This document shows positions 18,100 through 28,277 of a DNA stretch of 64,000 nt, in pieces. Made by a program: the position numbers and the translations under genes. The stretch lies in NCBI GenBank assembly GCA_002748835.1, contig PDTL01000017.1, positions 62,001 through 126,000 on the forward strand, read 5' to 3'. The DNA is from Deltaproteobacteria bacterium. GTDB taxonomy: Bacteria > Desulfobacterota > Desulfobacteria > Desulfobacterales > GCA-2748835. The notes beneath the pieces were generated by a model, which ran no database searches, was not told the origin of the DNA, and saw only the letters and a program-made list of their open reading frames with translations. How positions within the stretch are numbered: position 1 is the first letter of the stretch; each line of letters opens with the position of its first letter.

Positions 18100-19281
18100 T
18101 TACGCCAGTGCCGCATCCAGACAGGCCACCAGGTCATCAATGGCAGCTTCCGGTATGGTCAACGGCGGAACAAACCGAAGTATCCGGTCCTGAATGCAGT
18201 TGATGATAAATCCAGCTTCCCGGCAGGTATCGACCAGATGGCCGGCAGATTCAGAAAACTCCATGGCAAGCATCAGGCCGATGCCGCGTACGGCTGTCAC
18301 CTTCGGATGATCGGCCATGAGCGTCTCAAGTTTTGCAAGGAAATACGCGCCTGTTTCACGCGAACGCCTCACAAGATCTTCCGTTTCCAGGGTTTCAACC
18401 GTGGCCAGGGCGCCGGCACAGATCAAGGGGGTTCCCCCGAAGGTCGACCCGTGGGATCCGGGCACAAAGGCGGCGGCCACCGTTTCCCGTGCGACCATGG
18501 CGCCAATGGGGAGTCCGTTGGCCAGGGCTTTTGCAAGGGTCATGATATCCGGCGCAACACCGGTATGCTCATAGGCGAACAGGCGTCCGGTCCGGCCCAT
18601 GCCGGTCTGGATTTCATCCATGATCAGCAGAATACCGGCGGCGTCACACAGGGCCCTCAGCTCCTGAAAATAGCCGGGAGACGCCATGCGCACCCCCCCT
18701 TCTCCCTGAACCGGTTCGACCATGATCGCACAGGTCTCAGGACCGATGGCAGCTTTCACGGCATCCAGGTTATTGAACGGCACATAATCGAACCCGTTAA
18801 GGGTCGGATCAAATCCGATCCGTACTTTTTCCTGCCCTGTAGCGGACAGGGTGGCCATGGTCCTGCCATGAAAGGATTTTTCCATGGTGATGATCCGATA
18901 CCGCGCGGGTTCCCCTTTTTCTGCAAAATATTTCCGTGCCAGTTTGATGGCTGCCTCATTGGCTTCAGCACCGCTGTTGGCAAAAAAGACCCGATCCCCG
19001 AAGCTGCGGGAGGTCAGCCATTCTGCAAGCGCCACCTGGGGCTCGGTATAAAACAGGTTGGACACATGCACCAGTTTACGGGCCTGGGATGCCAGGGCGT
19101 TTGCCACCGCCGGATGGGCATGCCCCAGATTGCAGACCGCGATACCCGCGAGGAAGTCCCAGTAGGTCTTCCCCTCAGCATCGCGAAGCTGGCAGCCCTC
19201 CCCTTCGGTAAAAACGACCGGTGTACGGGCGTATGTGGTTGCCATGACAGTATCGGATCGCTGCATCAGGTGTGCGGACAT
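18100..19281 (-). CDS. argD: Acetylornithine aminotransferase
   Basis: 393 residues from the ATG at 19281, which has GGAGG nine bases upstream; the longer frame to 19470 overlaps argB. Class-III PLP aminotransferase with FFANSGAEANEAAIKLARKY, the cofactor-Asp region LIMDEIQTGMGRTG, and the Schiff-base Lys in TLAKALANGLPIG. Makes N-acetylornithine and often succinyl-diaminopimelate as well. Confidence 0.95.
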   Translation of the reverse strand: MSAHLMQRSDTVMATTYARTPVVFTEGEGCQLRDAEGKTYWDFLAGIAVCNLGHAHPAVANALASQARKLVHVSNLFYTEPQVALAEWLTSRSFGDRVFFANSGAEANEAAIKLARKYFAEKGEPARYRIITMEKSFHGRTMATLSATGQEKVRIGFDPTLNGFDYVPFNNLDAVKAAIGPETCAIMVEPVQGEGGVRMASPGYFQELRALCDAAGILLIMDEIQTGMGRTGRLFAYEHTGVAPDIMTLAKALANGLPIGAMVARETVAAAFVPGSHGSTFGGTPLICAGALATVETLETEDLVRRSRETGAYFLAKLETLMADHPKVTAVRGIGLMLAMEFSESAGHLVDTCREAGFIINCIQDRILRFVPPLTIPEAAIDDLVACLDAALA

Positions 19282-19338
19282 GCCTCTTTTCCTCCGTGGC
19301 TGGTTGCTGATCACACGATCAGCGGCCATAAAATGTAA

Positions 19339-19361
19339 ACCCCCCGCAACAAACGGGGGGT
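19339..19361 (-). terminator. GC-rich hairpin between argB and argD
   Basis: Perfect 8-bp stem (ACCCCCCG/CGGGGGGT) with a 7-base loop in the 115-base gap between argB and argD. The minus-strand tail is T-rich but interrupted (TTTACATTTTA), so it may act as a weak terminator or attenuator, or as an mRNA-stabilising hairpin. Confidence 0.5.
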
Positions 19362-19396
19362 GAAAACGATAACTGGGGTAACGCGGTATCCCCGGA

Positions 19397-20317
19397 TCAG
19401 GTGCCGCTCGCTTCCCGGACAAACTCCGTACCAATACCGCCGTCCGTAAACAACTCAAGCAAAATGGCATGGGGGCGTTTTCCGTTCAGGATATGCACTT
19501 TTTCCACCCCGCCGTCCAGGGCCTCAACCGCACATTCGGTCTTGGGAATCATCCCCCCCTGAATGACACCGTCCGTGATCAGGTTCTGCACGTCCCTGCC
19601 GACCAGTGAGGATAGCAGCGCACCGTTGCCATCAAAAAGCCCGTCCACATCGGTGAGCAGAATCAAACGCTCGGCTTTCAGGGCAACAGCGACCTTGCTG
19701 GCCACAAAATCTGCGTTAATATTGAAGGTTTCCCCGCCAGCACCGGTTCCCACAGGTGCGATGATGGGAATAAATCCCTTTGCAGACAGCGTATGAATGA
19801 TCTGGGGCCGCACCTCCGTGACCCGGCCCACCAGGCCGGGGTCGATGATCTCAGGCGGGGTGTCGGTTCCGGTTTCCTGAACCACTGTGAGTTTTTCCGC
19901 CTGAATCAATCCACCGTCCTTGCCGGTAAGGCCCACGGCAGTCCCGCCCTCTTGATTGATCAGGTTGACAATCGCCTTGTTGAGCTTTCCGCCCAAAACC
20001 ATCTCCACCACATCCATGGTCGGCTCATCGGTCAGGCGCATGCCTCTGACAAATTGCGGCCGGATGCCCATGGAGTCGAGCACTTCATTGATCTGCGGAC
20101 CGCCGCCATGAATGACCACCGGATTGATACCGATAAACCGCATCAGGGTGATATCACGGGCAAAATCCGTCTTGAGCTGCGCGTCCACCATGGCATGGCC
20201 GCCGTACTTGATCACCACAGTCTTTCCGGAAAACCGGCGAATATACGGCAGGGATTCGATCAGGATATCGGCAACGGTACCTTCCGTCTCAACTGTTCCT
20301 GGCGCCGTCTGTGTCAT
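19397..20317 (-). CDS. argB: Acetylglutamate kinase
   Basis: 306 residues. The amino-acid kinase motifs [11 protein letters not shown] (Lys for phosphate) and [11 protein letters not shown] are followed by [10 protein letters not shown] and [11 protein letters not shown]. This is the usual point of arginine feedback control. The N-terminal helix ([16 protein letters not shown]) resembles that of arginine-sensitive hexameric enzymes. It starts 41 bases after hslU. Confidence 0.96.
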   Translation of the reverse strand: MTQTAPGTVETEGTVADILIESLPYIRRFSGKTVVIKYGGHAMVDAQLKTDFARDITLMRFIGINPVVIHGGGPQINEVLDSMGIRPQFVRGMRLTDEPTMDVVEMVLGGKLNKAIVNLINQEGGTAVGLTGKDGGLIQAEKLTVVQETGTDTPPEIIDPGLVGRVTEVRPQIIHTLSAKGFIPIIAPVGTGAGGETFNINADFVASKVAVALKAERLILLTDVDGLFDGNGALLSSLVGRDVQNLITDGVIQGGMIPKTECAVEALDGGVEKVHILNGKRPHAILLELFTDGGIGTEFVREASGT

Positions 20318-20358
20318 GCTCCTGCTTTCTTGAAAAACATACGGCCGTTCCCTTCCGG

Positions 20359-21723
20359 TTACAGAATGTAACGGCTCAGATCCTCGTCCTCAATAATATT
20401 TTTCAATTTATCATTCACAAAATTTTCGTCAATTACAATCTCGGATGCCGTATGATCCGGCGCATCAAACAGGATGTCCTCGAGCAGGCACTCCATCAGG
20501 GTATGCAGCCGCCGGGCCCCGATATTTTCAGTCCTGGCATTCACCTCCTCAGCGATTTTGGCAATGGCCGCAATGGCGGCATCCGTAAACACCAGATCCA
20601 CGCCCTCGGTGCGAAGCAGCGCAATATACTGAAGCAGCAGCGCATTGCGCGGTTCTGTCAAAATCCGCTGAAATTCTTCAGCCCCCAGTGAACTCAGTTC
20701 CACCCGGATGGGAAACCGGCCCTGGAGCTCGGGAATCAGATCCGACGGTTTGGACACATGAAATGCGCCAGATGCGATAAACAGAATGTGGTCGGTTCGC
20801 ACGGCCCCGTACTTTGTCGATACGGTGGTGCCTTCGACCAGCGGCAACAGATCCCGCTGCACCCCTTCCCGGGACACATCCGGGCCATGACCGCCTTTGC
20901 CGCCGGCGATTTTATCAATCTCGTCAATAAACACAATGCCGCACTGTTCCACCCGTTCAATGGCCTGTTTCACCACCCGTTCCATATCGACCATACGCTG
21001 GGATTCTTCATTGATCAGAAGCTCCCGGGCCTCTTTGACGGTGAGTTTCCGGCGTTTTTTCTGTTTGGGGATGAGGCCGCCCAGCATATCCTTGAAATTG
21101 ATCCCCATCTCCTCCATGCCTACATTGGAAAAGACCTCTACCATGGGCATGGATTTCTCCGCCACCTCCAGATCGATCATCCGGGCGTCAAGTTTTCCTT
21201 TTCTCAGCAGCTGGCGCAGTTTTTCACGGGTAGAGTCCCCACTGGCCGCTTCCCCCGCCACCTCGACACGGCCGTCAGTATCGTCGGTTTCCGATGGCGT
21301 TCGCGCCGGATTGGGCAGCAGCCGGTCAAGCAGCTTTTCCTCGACCACCCCTTCTGCCTTTCCCCGCACCGCTTCCTGCTCACGGGCCTTGACGTCATTG
21401 AGGGTCCGCTCGAGCAAATCCCGGATCATGGATTCCACATCCCGGCCCACATACCCGACCTCGGTAAATTTAGACGCCTCCACCTTGAAAAACGGGGCAT
21501 CAGCCAGCCTTGCCAGGCGTCTGGATATTTCGGTCTTTCCAACACCCGTGGGACCGATCAGAATAATATTTTTGGGTGAAATCTCATCTTTCAGGTCACT
21601 GGGCACCTGACGCCGACGCCACCGGTTTCTCAGGGCGATGGCAACCGAGCGCTTGGCCTGTTTCTGACCGATAATATACGTATCAAGCTCCTGAACGATT
21701 TCAGAAGGTTTCAATTCCTGCAT
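20359..21723 (-). CDS. hslU: ATP-dependent protease ATPase subunit HslU
   Basis: 454-residue AAA+ unfoldase of the HslUV (ClpYQ) protease. Walker [16 protein letters not shown] near residue 60, the pore loop GYVGRD, an I-domain (about residues 110-240), Walker B VFIDEIDK, and a C-terminal end LSRYIL matching the HslV-docking tail. It directly follows hslV. Confidence 0.97.
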   Translation of the reverse strand: MQELKPSEIVQELDTYIIGQKQAKRSVAIALRNRWRRRQVPSDLKDEISPKNIILIGPTGVGKTEISRRLARLADAPFFKVEASKFTEVGYVGRDVESMIRDLLERTLNDVKAREQEAVRGKAEGVVEEKLLDRLLPNPARTPSETDDTDGRVEVAGEAASGDSTREKLRQLLRKGKLDARMIDLEVAEKSMPMVEVFSNVGMEEMGINFKDMLGGLIPKQKKRRKLTVKEARELLINEESQRMVDMERVVKQAIERVEQCGIVFIDEIDKIAGGKGGHGPDVSREGVQRDLLPLVEGTTVSTKYGAVRTDHILFIASGAFHVSKPSDLIPELQGRFPIRVELSSLGAEEFQRILTEPRNALLLQYIALLRTEGVDLVFTDAAIAAIAKIAEEVNARTENIGARRLHTLMECLLEDILFDAPDHTASEIVIDENFVNDKLKNIIEDEDLSRYIL

Positions 21724-21750
21724 GGTGATATCCTTACTCGTGACCGGAGA

Positions 21751-22299
21751 TCAGAAGGTCTCGATGGTCAATGCATTGTTGGTGTACACACAGATGCTGC
21801 CGGCAATTTTCATCGACGCTTCGACAATCGCCCGCGCATCCAGGTCCGAATACTGGTACAGGGCCCGTGCCGCAGCCATGGCCCCGACACTGCCCGACCC
21901 GATGCTGACCACGCCGTCATCCGGCTCGATCACATCGCCGTTTCCGGAAATCAGAAATGTTTTTTCCGGATCCACGGCAATCATCATGGCTTCCAGCCGC
22001 CGGAGATACTTGTCCTGCCGCCATTCTCTGGCCAGTTCCACAGCCGCCCGTGTGAGATTGCCGTTATACCGTTCGAGTTTTGTCTCCAGCTTTTCTGACA
22101 GGTTCAGTGCATCGGCCGTGGCGCCGGCAAATCCGACAATAATCCGGTCATGATAAATACGACGCACTTTCCGCGCCTTATGTTTAATTACAACGGTATC
22201 CAGGGTGACCTGGCCGTCTCCGGCCACCACTACTGATTCCGCTTTCCGAACCGCCAGGATGGTGGTTCCGTAACAAATTCCCGGGTCTTTATGCTGCAT
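21751..22299 (-). CDS. hslV: ATP-dependent protease peptidase subunit HslV
   Basis: 182 residues. The catalytic Thr should be exposed by removal of the short leader before TTILAVRK (Thr12). GDGQVTLD and the [14 protein letters not shown] region are typical of the proteasome-beta-like fold. The five-base gap to xerC and the 27-base gap to hslU give the order xerC-hslV-hslU, as in the Bacillus codVWX operon. Confidence 0.96.
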   Translation of the reverse strand: MQHKDPGICYGTTILAVRKAESVVVAGDGQVTLDTVVIKHKARKVRRIYHDRIIVGFAGATADALNLSEKLETKLERYNGNLTRAAVELAREWRQDKYLRRLEAMMIAVDPEKTFLISGNGDVIEPDDGVVSIGSGSVGAMAAARALYQYSDLDARAIVEASMKIAGSICVYTNNALTIETF

Positions 22300-22304
22300 A
22301 CGTG

Positions 22305-23222
22305 TTATCGCCTTGGATGGGTTTGATCATAGACTGCCATGAGCCGGTCCATGGACACATGGGTATATTTCTGTGTCGTTGACAGGCTTTCATGGCCCAA
22401 TAATTCCTGTACGCTCCGTAAGTCCGCCCCTGCGTCGAGCAGATGGGTGGCAAAGGAATGCCGCAGGGCATGGGGAGAAATCGGTGTATCAATGCCGCAG
22501 GCCCTTGCCAGTTGTTTCAGTATCCGGTCCATGGACCGGGTGGAAAGCCGGCCGCCCCGGCAGTTCAGAAACAAGGGGCCCTGCCAGCGCCCTTCATGGC
22601 CCAACGCCTCCCGATACCTTGACACCGCCGTCAGTGCCGGCTGCCCTGCCGGGATGATGCGGTCTTTCTTTCCCTTACCTGATACCCGTACCAGGCAGTG
22701 ATCCATGTCCACATCCGCGCAATCAAGACCCGCCGCTTCGGATATGCGCAGGCCGCAGGAATAGATCAGCTCAAACAAGGCCCGGTTGCGGAGATCGAGT
22801 ACCGCGTTCCCGGTCATCCCCTCGAGCAGACGGAACATGTCATCCACGGTCAGAAAGGTTGGGAGGGTGGTTTCGCCCTTGGGCGTGGGAACACCGTCAA
22901 CCGGATTTCCTTCTGACGCGCCGATTTTCACCAGATAGGCCACAAACGTGCGCAACGCAGAAAGTTTCCGCCCCATGGTTGAACGGGCCTTTTTACCGCG
23001 ATGTAATGCCGCAAGATAAGACCGAACCCCATGTACGTCAATATCCCGAATCCGCAATTCTTCTGTCGGTTCGCAGCCCGCCATTTTCTTTCGTTCAGCA
23101 AGGTGGGACGCAAAACCGGTCAGGTCTGACCGATACGCACGAAGGGTATGTTCTGATACGTTCCGCTCTGCGGAAAGCGCGTCAAGAAAGGATGCAATAT
23201 GCGCGGAAACAGACGTTGACAT
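22305..23222 (-). CDS. xerC: Tyrosine recombinase XerC
   Basis: 305 residues with an N-terminal SAM-like core-binding domain and a C-terminal catalytic domain. The catalytic residues are visible: Arg in [12 protein letters not shown], Lys in GKGKKDRI, His/Arg in [12 protein letters not shown], His in [11 protein letters not shown], and Tyr in KYTHV. Resolves chromosome dimers at dif. The hslVU linkage argues for a housekeeping Xer, not a phage integrase. Confidence 0.95.
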   Translation of the reverse strand: MSTSVSAHIASFLDALSAERNVSEHTLRAYRSDLTGFASHLAERKKMAGCEPTEELRIRDIDVHGVRSYLAALHRGKKARSTMGRKLSALRTFVAYLVKIGASEGNPVDGVPTPKGETTLPTFLTVDDMFRLLEGMTGNAVLDLRNRALFELIYSCGLRISEAAGLDCADVDMDHCLVRVSGKGKKDRIIPAGQPALTAVSRYREALGHEGRWQGPLFLNCRGGRLSTRSMDRILKQLARACGIDTPISPHALRHSFATHLLDAGADLRSVQELLGHESLSTTQKYTHVSMDRLMAVYDQTHPRR

Positions 23223-23232
23223 GGCAGCTCAT

Positions 23233-23856
23233 CTATCGGGATTCCACCAGATGATCAATCAGGGGCAGTATCTCTTCCCAGCCTCCCACTTCATGAAAAT
23301 CGTGGGGCCGCCGATTCCAGGGCTGTCTGAAAACGATGGGGGTGATGCCGGCATCTGCCAGATCAAAACAGGTTTCCAGACGATCTTCCACAAAAATCGT
23401 TTTCCCAGCGGCATTCAGAATACCCGCCTTGGCTTCAAAGGAGCCTGCCGGTATCAGTTGAATTGCATCCGACTGATCCGGAAAGAGCGAGGCCATCCAG
23501 GTTTCAAGGGGGGCCGCCTTCGGGCGGGCAGTGACAAAAAGCACCTTCCCATAGGTGTGGATGATCTGCCGGAGCCCCTCTACGGCACCGGGCATGGGAT
23601 GAAGCGGCTCCGGATAATCACCAGAGATAATTATCTCGATGATGGCATTCATGACCGGTTCTTCAATGGCCAGACAATCAACCAGATCATAACTGGTAAT
23701 ATCTTCATACCGAATATCTGACAGTCCGTATGCCTCACGGGCAATGGTCAGAAACAGGCCCATGGTATCGGCGAAGACACCGTCCATGTCAAAGGCAACC
23801 GGAAAATCTGGTGCGTTCATATGAGAAACAGCTAGCGGTTTTACATTCGTTGGCAT
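23233..23856 (-). CDS. HAD-superfamily phosphatase, 5'(3')-deoxyribonucleotidase type
   Basis: 207 residues. HAD motif I FDMDGVFADT, motif II LFVTARPKA, and motif IV IFVEDRLETC. The compact cap and the order of motifs fit the NT5C (5',3'-nucleotidase) family. A second in-frame ATG at 23820 lies closer to motif I; neither start has a good ribosome-binding site. The substrate is unknown. Confidence 0.78.
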   Translation of the reverse strand: MPTNVKPLAVSHMNAPDFPVAFDMDGVFADTMGLFLTIAREAYGLSDIRYEDITSYDLVDCLAIEEPVMNAIIEIIISGDYPEPLHPMPGAVEGLRQIIHTYGKVLFVTARPKAAPLETWMASLFPDQSDAIQLIPAGSFEAKAGILNAAGKTIFVEDRLETCFDLADAGITPIVFRQPWNRRPHDFHEVGGWEEILPLIDHLVESR

Positions 23857-23880
23857 ATTTGTGTTATCTCACTCCCCTTC

Positions 23881-24546
23881 TCAGGTGGGACGGTTGAGTC
23901 CCAGGCAGGCCATGATGGCCTGCAGATCCTGCCAGGCATCCCGTTTGAGGGCCGGGTTCCGAAGCAGGGTGTCCGGATCCCAGGTCGCCAAGGCGGTAAT
24001 GGTATTATATGTGTGAAATTTCCCCCGGATATGCGCCAGAGGTTCACGGGTATTCAGCAACAAGGATGCGGCAAATTCGCCAAAAATGCAAATGCACTCC
24101 GGTGCAATCACAGACAGCTGGCGATCCAGAAACGATCTGCAGCATGCTGCGGCCGTTTCAGCAGCAGCCCGGGTATCACCAGGCCCACACTTCAGGAGGG
24201 GGATCACATACACTGCGGCACGATCCAGCCCCATGGCCCCGATCATTTTTGTGAACAGCTCCCCTGCCGGTCCTTGCAGGGGCCGGCCGATTTCCAGGTC
24301 CGGCGCGACTGGAAAGCCTGTTATAAACACAAGCCGGGCCTGGGAGGTTCCTTCTCCGCAGACCGGTTGTGGTGTCTGCTCCCGCAGGCAGCACCGGTTG
24401 CACGCTTGTACGTCAGCCTGGATCTGCTCCAGGGTATCTGGGGCAGACTCCAGTGTGTCAATACCGAGCGTGCGGAGTAATTCAAGGGATTGGCGGACCG
24501 CTGTCAGGATCTTGAATCTATCTGTTTCAGACAAAGCCTTCTGCAT
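23881..24546 (-). CDS. Uracil-DNA glycosylase superfamily protein with altered active-site motifs
   Basis: 221 residues from the ATG at 24546; the longer frame to 24645 lies inside coaBC. It resembles iron-sulfur (family 4-like) uracil-DNA glycosylases. Candidate cluster Cys are in CNRC, in LLKCGPGD and in AACCRSFL. GRPLQGPAGELFTKMI matches the usual GRPFVGxAGxLL. Both catalytic motifs deviate: where the family has GEAPG before this block there is TGFPVAPD, and where it has HPAYLLRNP there is WDPDTLLRNP (His to Asp). It may have lost or changed base-excision activity. Confidence 0.8.
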   Translation of the reverse strand: MQKALSETDRFKILTAVRQSLELLRTLGIDTLESAPDTLEQIQADVQACNRCCLREQTPQPVCGEGTSQARLVFITGFPVAPDLEIGRPLQGPAGELFTKMIGAMGLDRAAVYVIPLLKCGPGDTRAAAETAAACCRSFLDRQLSVIAPECICIFGEFAASLLLNTREPLAHIRGKFHTYNTITALATWDPDTLLRNPALKRDAWQDLQAIMACLGLNRPT

Positions 24547-24553
24547 CGAAAAA

Positions 24554-25750
24554 TCACTTTTCACTGAGCCGCTTACCGATGCGATCCAGCAAGGCATGGG
24601 CCACCGCCTGTTTGGACAGGTTGGGCAAGGCTTCTTCGGTGCCATCTTTATAAAAAAGGGTCACCGTATTGGTATCCGACCCAAACCCGCTGCCCGGTGC
24701 ATTCACCAGATTGCCGACAATCATATCCAGATTCTTTTCCCTGATTTTCTTTGTGGCATAGGTTTTCAGATTCCGGGTTTCCGCAGCAAAGCCCACAAGA
24801 AACGGACCGGCCTTGGCCGTGCCTGCGGATTTTAAAATATCCGGATTCTTTTTCAGGGTGAGCACCCGATCTTCATCTGATTTTTTCAGCTTGTGTTCGG
24901 CGACTTCTGCCGGCCGGTAATCGGCCACAGCCGCCACCTTGATCAACACATCCGCATGGGAAAGATGGTCAAACACCGCATCATACATCTCCCTTGCACT
25001 CTCTACATCCACACGCTTCACATGGGGGGGCAGGGCTTCGGCGGTGGGACCGGAAACAAGGGTGACATCCGCCCCCCGATATTCGGCGGCCCCTGCCAGG
25101 GCATAGCCCATCTTACCCGAAGAATGGTTGCTGATATAGCGTACCGGATCAATGGCTTCCCGGGTCGGTCCTGCGGTGATCAGCACTTTTTTTCCCTGAA
25201 AATCCTTGGGATAAAAGAGACGCTCCAGACGATTGACGATGTACCCGGGTTCTGGCAGCCGTCCGGCACCAGTCACACCACAGGCCAGCTCGCCTGCATC
25301 CGGTTCTATCAGATGAAATCCATCCGCCGCCAGCTGATCGATATTCCGCTGCACCGCCCGGCTCTCATACATCGTTGTATTCATGGACGGACAGACCATC
25401 ACCGGTGCCCGCACAGCCATCATCAGGGTGGTCAATGCATCATCCGCAATCCCGCAGGCCAGTTTTCCGATGACATTGGCGGTTGCCGGTGCAATCACCA
25501 CCGCATCGGCCCAGCCCGCGAGATCGATATGCCGGATAACGCCATCTGTCTCGTCAGCAAACATCTCCTGATACACTGGATGCCCTGAAATGGCGGCAAA
25601 TGTCATGGACTGTACAAAGGCGGTTGCATGGGGTGTCATGACCACCCGAACCCCAGCGCCTTTTTTCTGGAGCTGGCGCATGATTTCAATGCTTTTATAA
25701 CAGGCGATCCCCCCGCTCACAGCCAGAAGGATCTTTTTATCTGTCAACAT
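24554..25750 (-). CDS. coaBC: Bifunctional phosphopantothenoylcysteine decarboxylase / phosphopantothenate-cysteine ligase
   Basis: 398 residues. The N-terminal flavin decarboxylase (CoaC) half carries SGGIACYKS, the catalytic-His region GVIRHIDLAGWAD and PSMNTTMYE. The C-terminal CoaB half has TAGPTREAIDP and SNHSSGKMGYAL, then KKNPDIL. Two steps of coenzyme A synthesis. It precedes the glycosylase-like gene by seven bases. About 190 bases upstream of its start hold no gene that I can see. Confidence 0.95.
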   Translation of the reverse strand: MLTDKKILLAVSGGIACYKSIEIMRQLQKKGAGVRVVMTPHATAFVQSMTFAAISGHPVYQEMFADETDGVIRHIDLAGWADAVVIAPATANVIGKLACGIADDALTTLMMAVRAPVMVCPSMNTTMYESRAVQRNIDQLAADGFHLIEPDAGELACGVTGAGRLPEPGYIVNRLERLFYPKDFQGKKVLITAGPTREAIDPVRYISNHSSGKMGYALAGAAEYRGADVTLVSGPTAEALPPHVKRVDVESAREMYDAVFDHLSHADVLIKVAAVADYRPAEVAEHKLKKSDEDRVLTLKKNPDILKSAGTAKAGPFLVGFAAETRNLKTYATKKIREKNLDMIVGNLVNAPGSGFGSDTNTVTLFYKDGTEEALPNLSKQAVAHALLDRIGKRLSEK

Positions 25751-25942
25751 GGACGGATGCCCTTTCTGTTTTTACGCTTCCTTTCAGCACACGACTACCG
25801 GCGATCGCATCGAAAGCCTGGCTGATAAATGTTTCCGAACGATCCATACTGAGATCGCCTGGCATTTTAACATCATGGAACGCAAGATATATTGGGTTCG
25901 TTCATAGAGGAACCCATCCACATTGTCCATCATTAATCCGTA

Positions 25943-26347
25943 TTAGAAGCGTTTTGCATTCATTCCAGAAGAAGAAAAAATTTTCTGGCCCAGATAATAA
26001 TTAGAACCGGTTGATCCAATCAACAGTCCGCATAATTCTGCATTCAACATTAGTATCAAGATGTGTTCCGGTATAAATGAAAATTGATCAGCGTACGCAT
26101 CAAGGATCCTTTGAATTTGTTCAGTTTGGAATTTAAAGCTACCCTGACAGACGGCTTTTTGAAACAAACAAAATGATTTCAAAGCGATATTTCTTTGTTC
26201 GTCAGTATCCTCACTGCTGACAGCTATGCGATATAATACTTCAGCCGTTTTCCATAGCGCAAGTGCATTTTCAGGCCTTAACAGAACGGTTTTTTCAAAA
26301 TCAGCCAACTGTTCTGAGAGCGATGACTGACGGGCCTGAAGCAGCAA
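25943..26347 (-). pseudogene. TPR-like protein remnant, 5' end missing or start unknown
   Basis: An open frame of about 134 codons. The text just upstream of the first possible start (NLYYTRG, then LLLQARQSSLSEQLADFEK) reads as an uninterrupted TPR helix pair. However, the frame upstream contains only a TTG at 26347 and then a TGA at 26372-26374. A tetratricopeptide motif thus lacks a plausible start and ribosome-binding site, so I think the gene lost its 5' part or suffered a frameshift. Base composition is AT-rich like the neighbouring glycosyltransferase. It could alternatively be a real small protein starting at TTG. Confidence 0.5.
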
Positions 26348-26402
26348 CCCCCGCGTGTAGTATAAATTAAATCAGAGACATACGGGGCGTTTCGGTTAGA
26401 CT

Positions 26403-28154
26403 TTACATAGCCCCTTTCGTCAGTTTATGAATATAATTCTGACACATATCTGCTTTTTCTTTATCACCGGTTGCAATCAGTGCGTTATTCAAGGTTTTCC
26501 AGGTTCTACTATAATATGCGACTAAATACGTCTCCCATGCATTCAACGTACGCATCGACTCAGGGTTCGGTACGAACAAACGCTCATCAAATAAAAACTG
26601 ATTCCTTCTAAATAAAGCAACAGCGTCAGGAATGCCTGTTTCATCTGCTGACAACCGTATGAGCGGACCAATGGGAAAAGAGCGATGTAAAAAGGGGTGA
26701 AACGCCATAATTTCAGGATTTAAAATATAAACAGGAAATTGATCCAATAGTGACGCGATACACGCACCGATATCATCCGCTTTTACAATCTCAGAAGAAA
26801 GGTTGTTTTTGTTTGCAAATCGCTTTCTATACCAGGTTGTTTTCCATAATCCATACTGCAATACTTTCACATCTGACCGTAATGACAAAACCTGTATACC
26901 ATATAACAAGCCAAAATAATCGGCATCAGCATTTGTTACAATAACACTATCCTTCTCAACGGTTGATAATACATTTATTATATGATTTTCATAAAAACGT
27001 TCATTTTTCCTTTCACTTTCAGGCCATTGTGATATGCCATGATACATGCACAGAATAACCGCTAGTGATAATCCTAGAACACGAAATCTCCGGTTATCTG
27101 AACTCACTTTATCGACACAATAACACACTGGAAAACATAGCAAAACCATTGGCAATGCATGAAATCGTTCAGCGACTGCAAGATGCAGTGGTTTTATATC
27201 TATTTTAAAAAACAAAAAAAAGCAAATACTTACAAAAATAAACGCTATGGCAATCAACCGATCAAACCGTTTTTCCGTGGCATGGGCCGCATCTTGCTTG
27301 ATCCAGCCTGCTCCCCCTAATACAATTGCTGGCAACCATACAATTGAACTGTATGCTACCACAGATTTTAAAAAAAATACGACTGCATTCAGAACACCGC
27401 CATCTTGATCGGCCATTAAAGAGAACGTCCCATAATTACGCCTCAGCACATGATACACCAAACTATATCCACGCTGGCTCCAATCCCCAAAAATATAAGC
27501 TCCCTGTTGAGCCACGTTCGTAAAAAAATAAACTAAGGGTATTAAGCCCAACAACGCACACCCACTAAAAAAGCAAAAAGACCTGAATTTATTTTCAGCA
27601 TAATAAAGCCATACTAAAACAGCAAAAGGCAGCATAAACGCCATAGCGTGGTGATTGCAAAAGCTCAAACCAAAAATCAGACCACTCACGCCAAACCAAA
27701 CGTTCTGGAATCTTTGATTTGAACAGGTAACCACCTTCCAGGCAGCATATACACAGACACTCGCAAACAATACATTTAAAGCAAAAGGCTCAAGCGTTGT
27801 CGCAGCTCTCCAGACCGGCTCAGCCAAAAAACAAACATACACAGAAATCAGTGAAGCAATTTTATTTTTAAAGCGTTCAGCAAGCACCCGGTAAAAAATA
27901 TAGGCCGCTAGTACCGTAAAACAAATCGATGTGAGTGACAAAACACGAACAACAGGCCAGTCGCTGTTCACTCTGACAGTTAACCAATATATCACTGTTA
28001 GCAACGGATAACCTGGCGGATGTGCGATCCCGCCGTTTTTTGCAACAACAGCAAATTCACCGGCGTCAAAGTCAGGTAACGTGGTTGGCATGGAGAATAG
28101 ATATATACAAAGCAGCGGCAACAGCCCAGCTATCGGAGCGATCCGATCCCTCAT
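26403..28154 (-). CDS. Membrane GT-C glycosyltransferase, DUF2723/TMEM260-like
   Basis: 583 residues with roughly ten hydrophobic segments. The N-terminal loop has acidic D-x-GEF and then GGIAHPPGYPLLTVIYWL, with EPFALNVLFASV later. These are the hallmarks of DUF2723 proteins, a GT-C fold family containing protein O-mannosyltransferase-like enzymes. Such enzymes use lipid-phosphate sugars outside the cytoplasmic membrane. The gene is AT-rich against its surroundings. Position downstream of a pilin gene and next to another GT-C enzyme suggests a surface protein acceptor; the sugar and acceptor are unknown. Confidence 0.8.
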   Translation of the reverse strand: MRDRIAPIAGLLPLLCIYLFSMPTTLPDFDAGEFAVVAKNGGIAHPPGYPLLTVIYWLTVRVNSDWPVVRVLSLTSICFTVLAAYIFYRVLAERFKNKIASLISVYVCFLAEPVWRAATTLEPFALNVLFASVCVYAAWKVVTCSNQRFQNVWFGVSGLIFGLSFCNHHAMAFMLPFAVLVWLYYAENKFRSFCFFSGCALLGLIPLVYFFTNVAQQGAYIFGDWSQRGYSLVYHVLRRNYGTFSLMADQDGGVLNAVVFFLKSVVAYSSIVWLPAIVLGGAGWIKQDAAHATEKRFDRLIAIAFIFVSICFFLFFKIDIKPLHLAVAERFHALPMVLLCFPVCYCVDKVSSDNRRFRVLGLSLAVILCMYHGISQWPESERKNERFYENHIINVLSTVEKDSVIVTNADADYFGLLYGIQVLSLRSDVKVLQYGLWKTTWYRKRFANKNNLSSEIVKADDIGACIASLLDQFPVYILNPEIMAFHPFLHRSFPIGPLIRLSADETGIPDAVALFRRNQFLFDERLFVPNPESMRTLNAWETYLVAYYSRTWKTLNNALIATGDKEKADMCQNYIHKLTKGAM

Positions 28155-28277
28155 TTAGCCTTCCTTTCATGGCTATTATTGACAGCACATATAAACAGTG
28201 TGTGTTTTGAATGGCCAGTCATTTTGGCGCCAGGCTAAAACAATTCGCCGTTCCGTGAAATATTGTCGACAGGTCAG

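Noticed and set aside
25751..25942. Possible small gene or RNA upstream of coaBC
   Set aside because: No start with ribosome-binding site, no coding texture and no clear hairpin; it probably holds only promoter or junction sequence.
26372..26374. TGA before the TPR remnant as a selenocysteine codon
   Set aside because: The same frame carries a TAA a short way upstream, and no Sec-family motif or downstream hairpin is visible.
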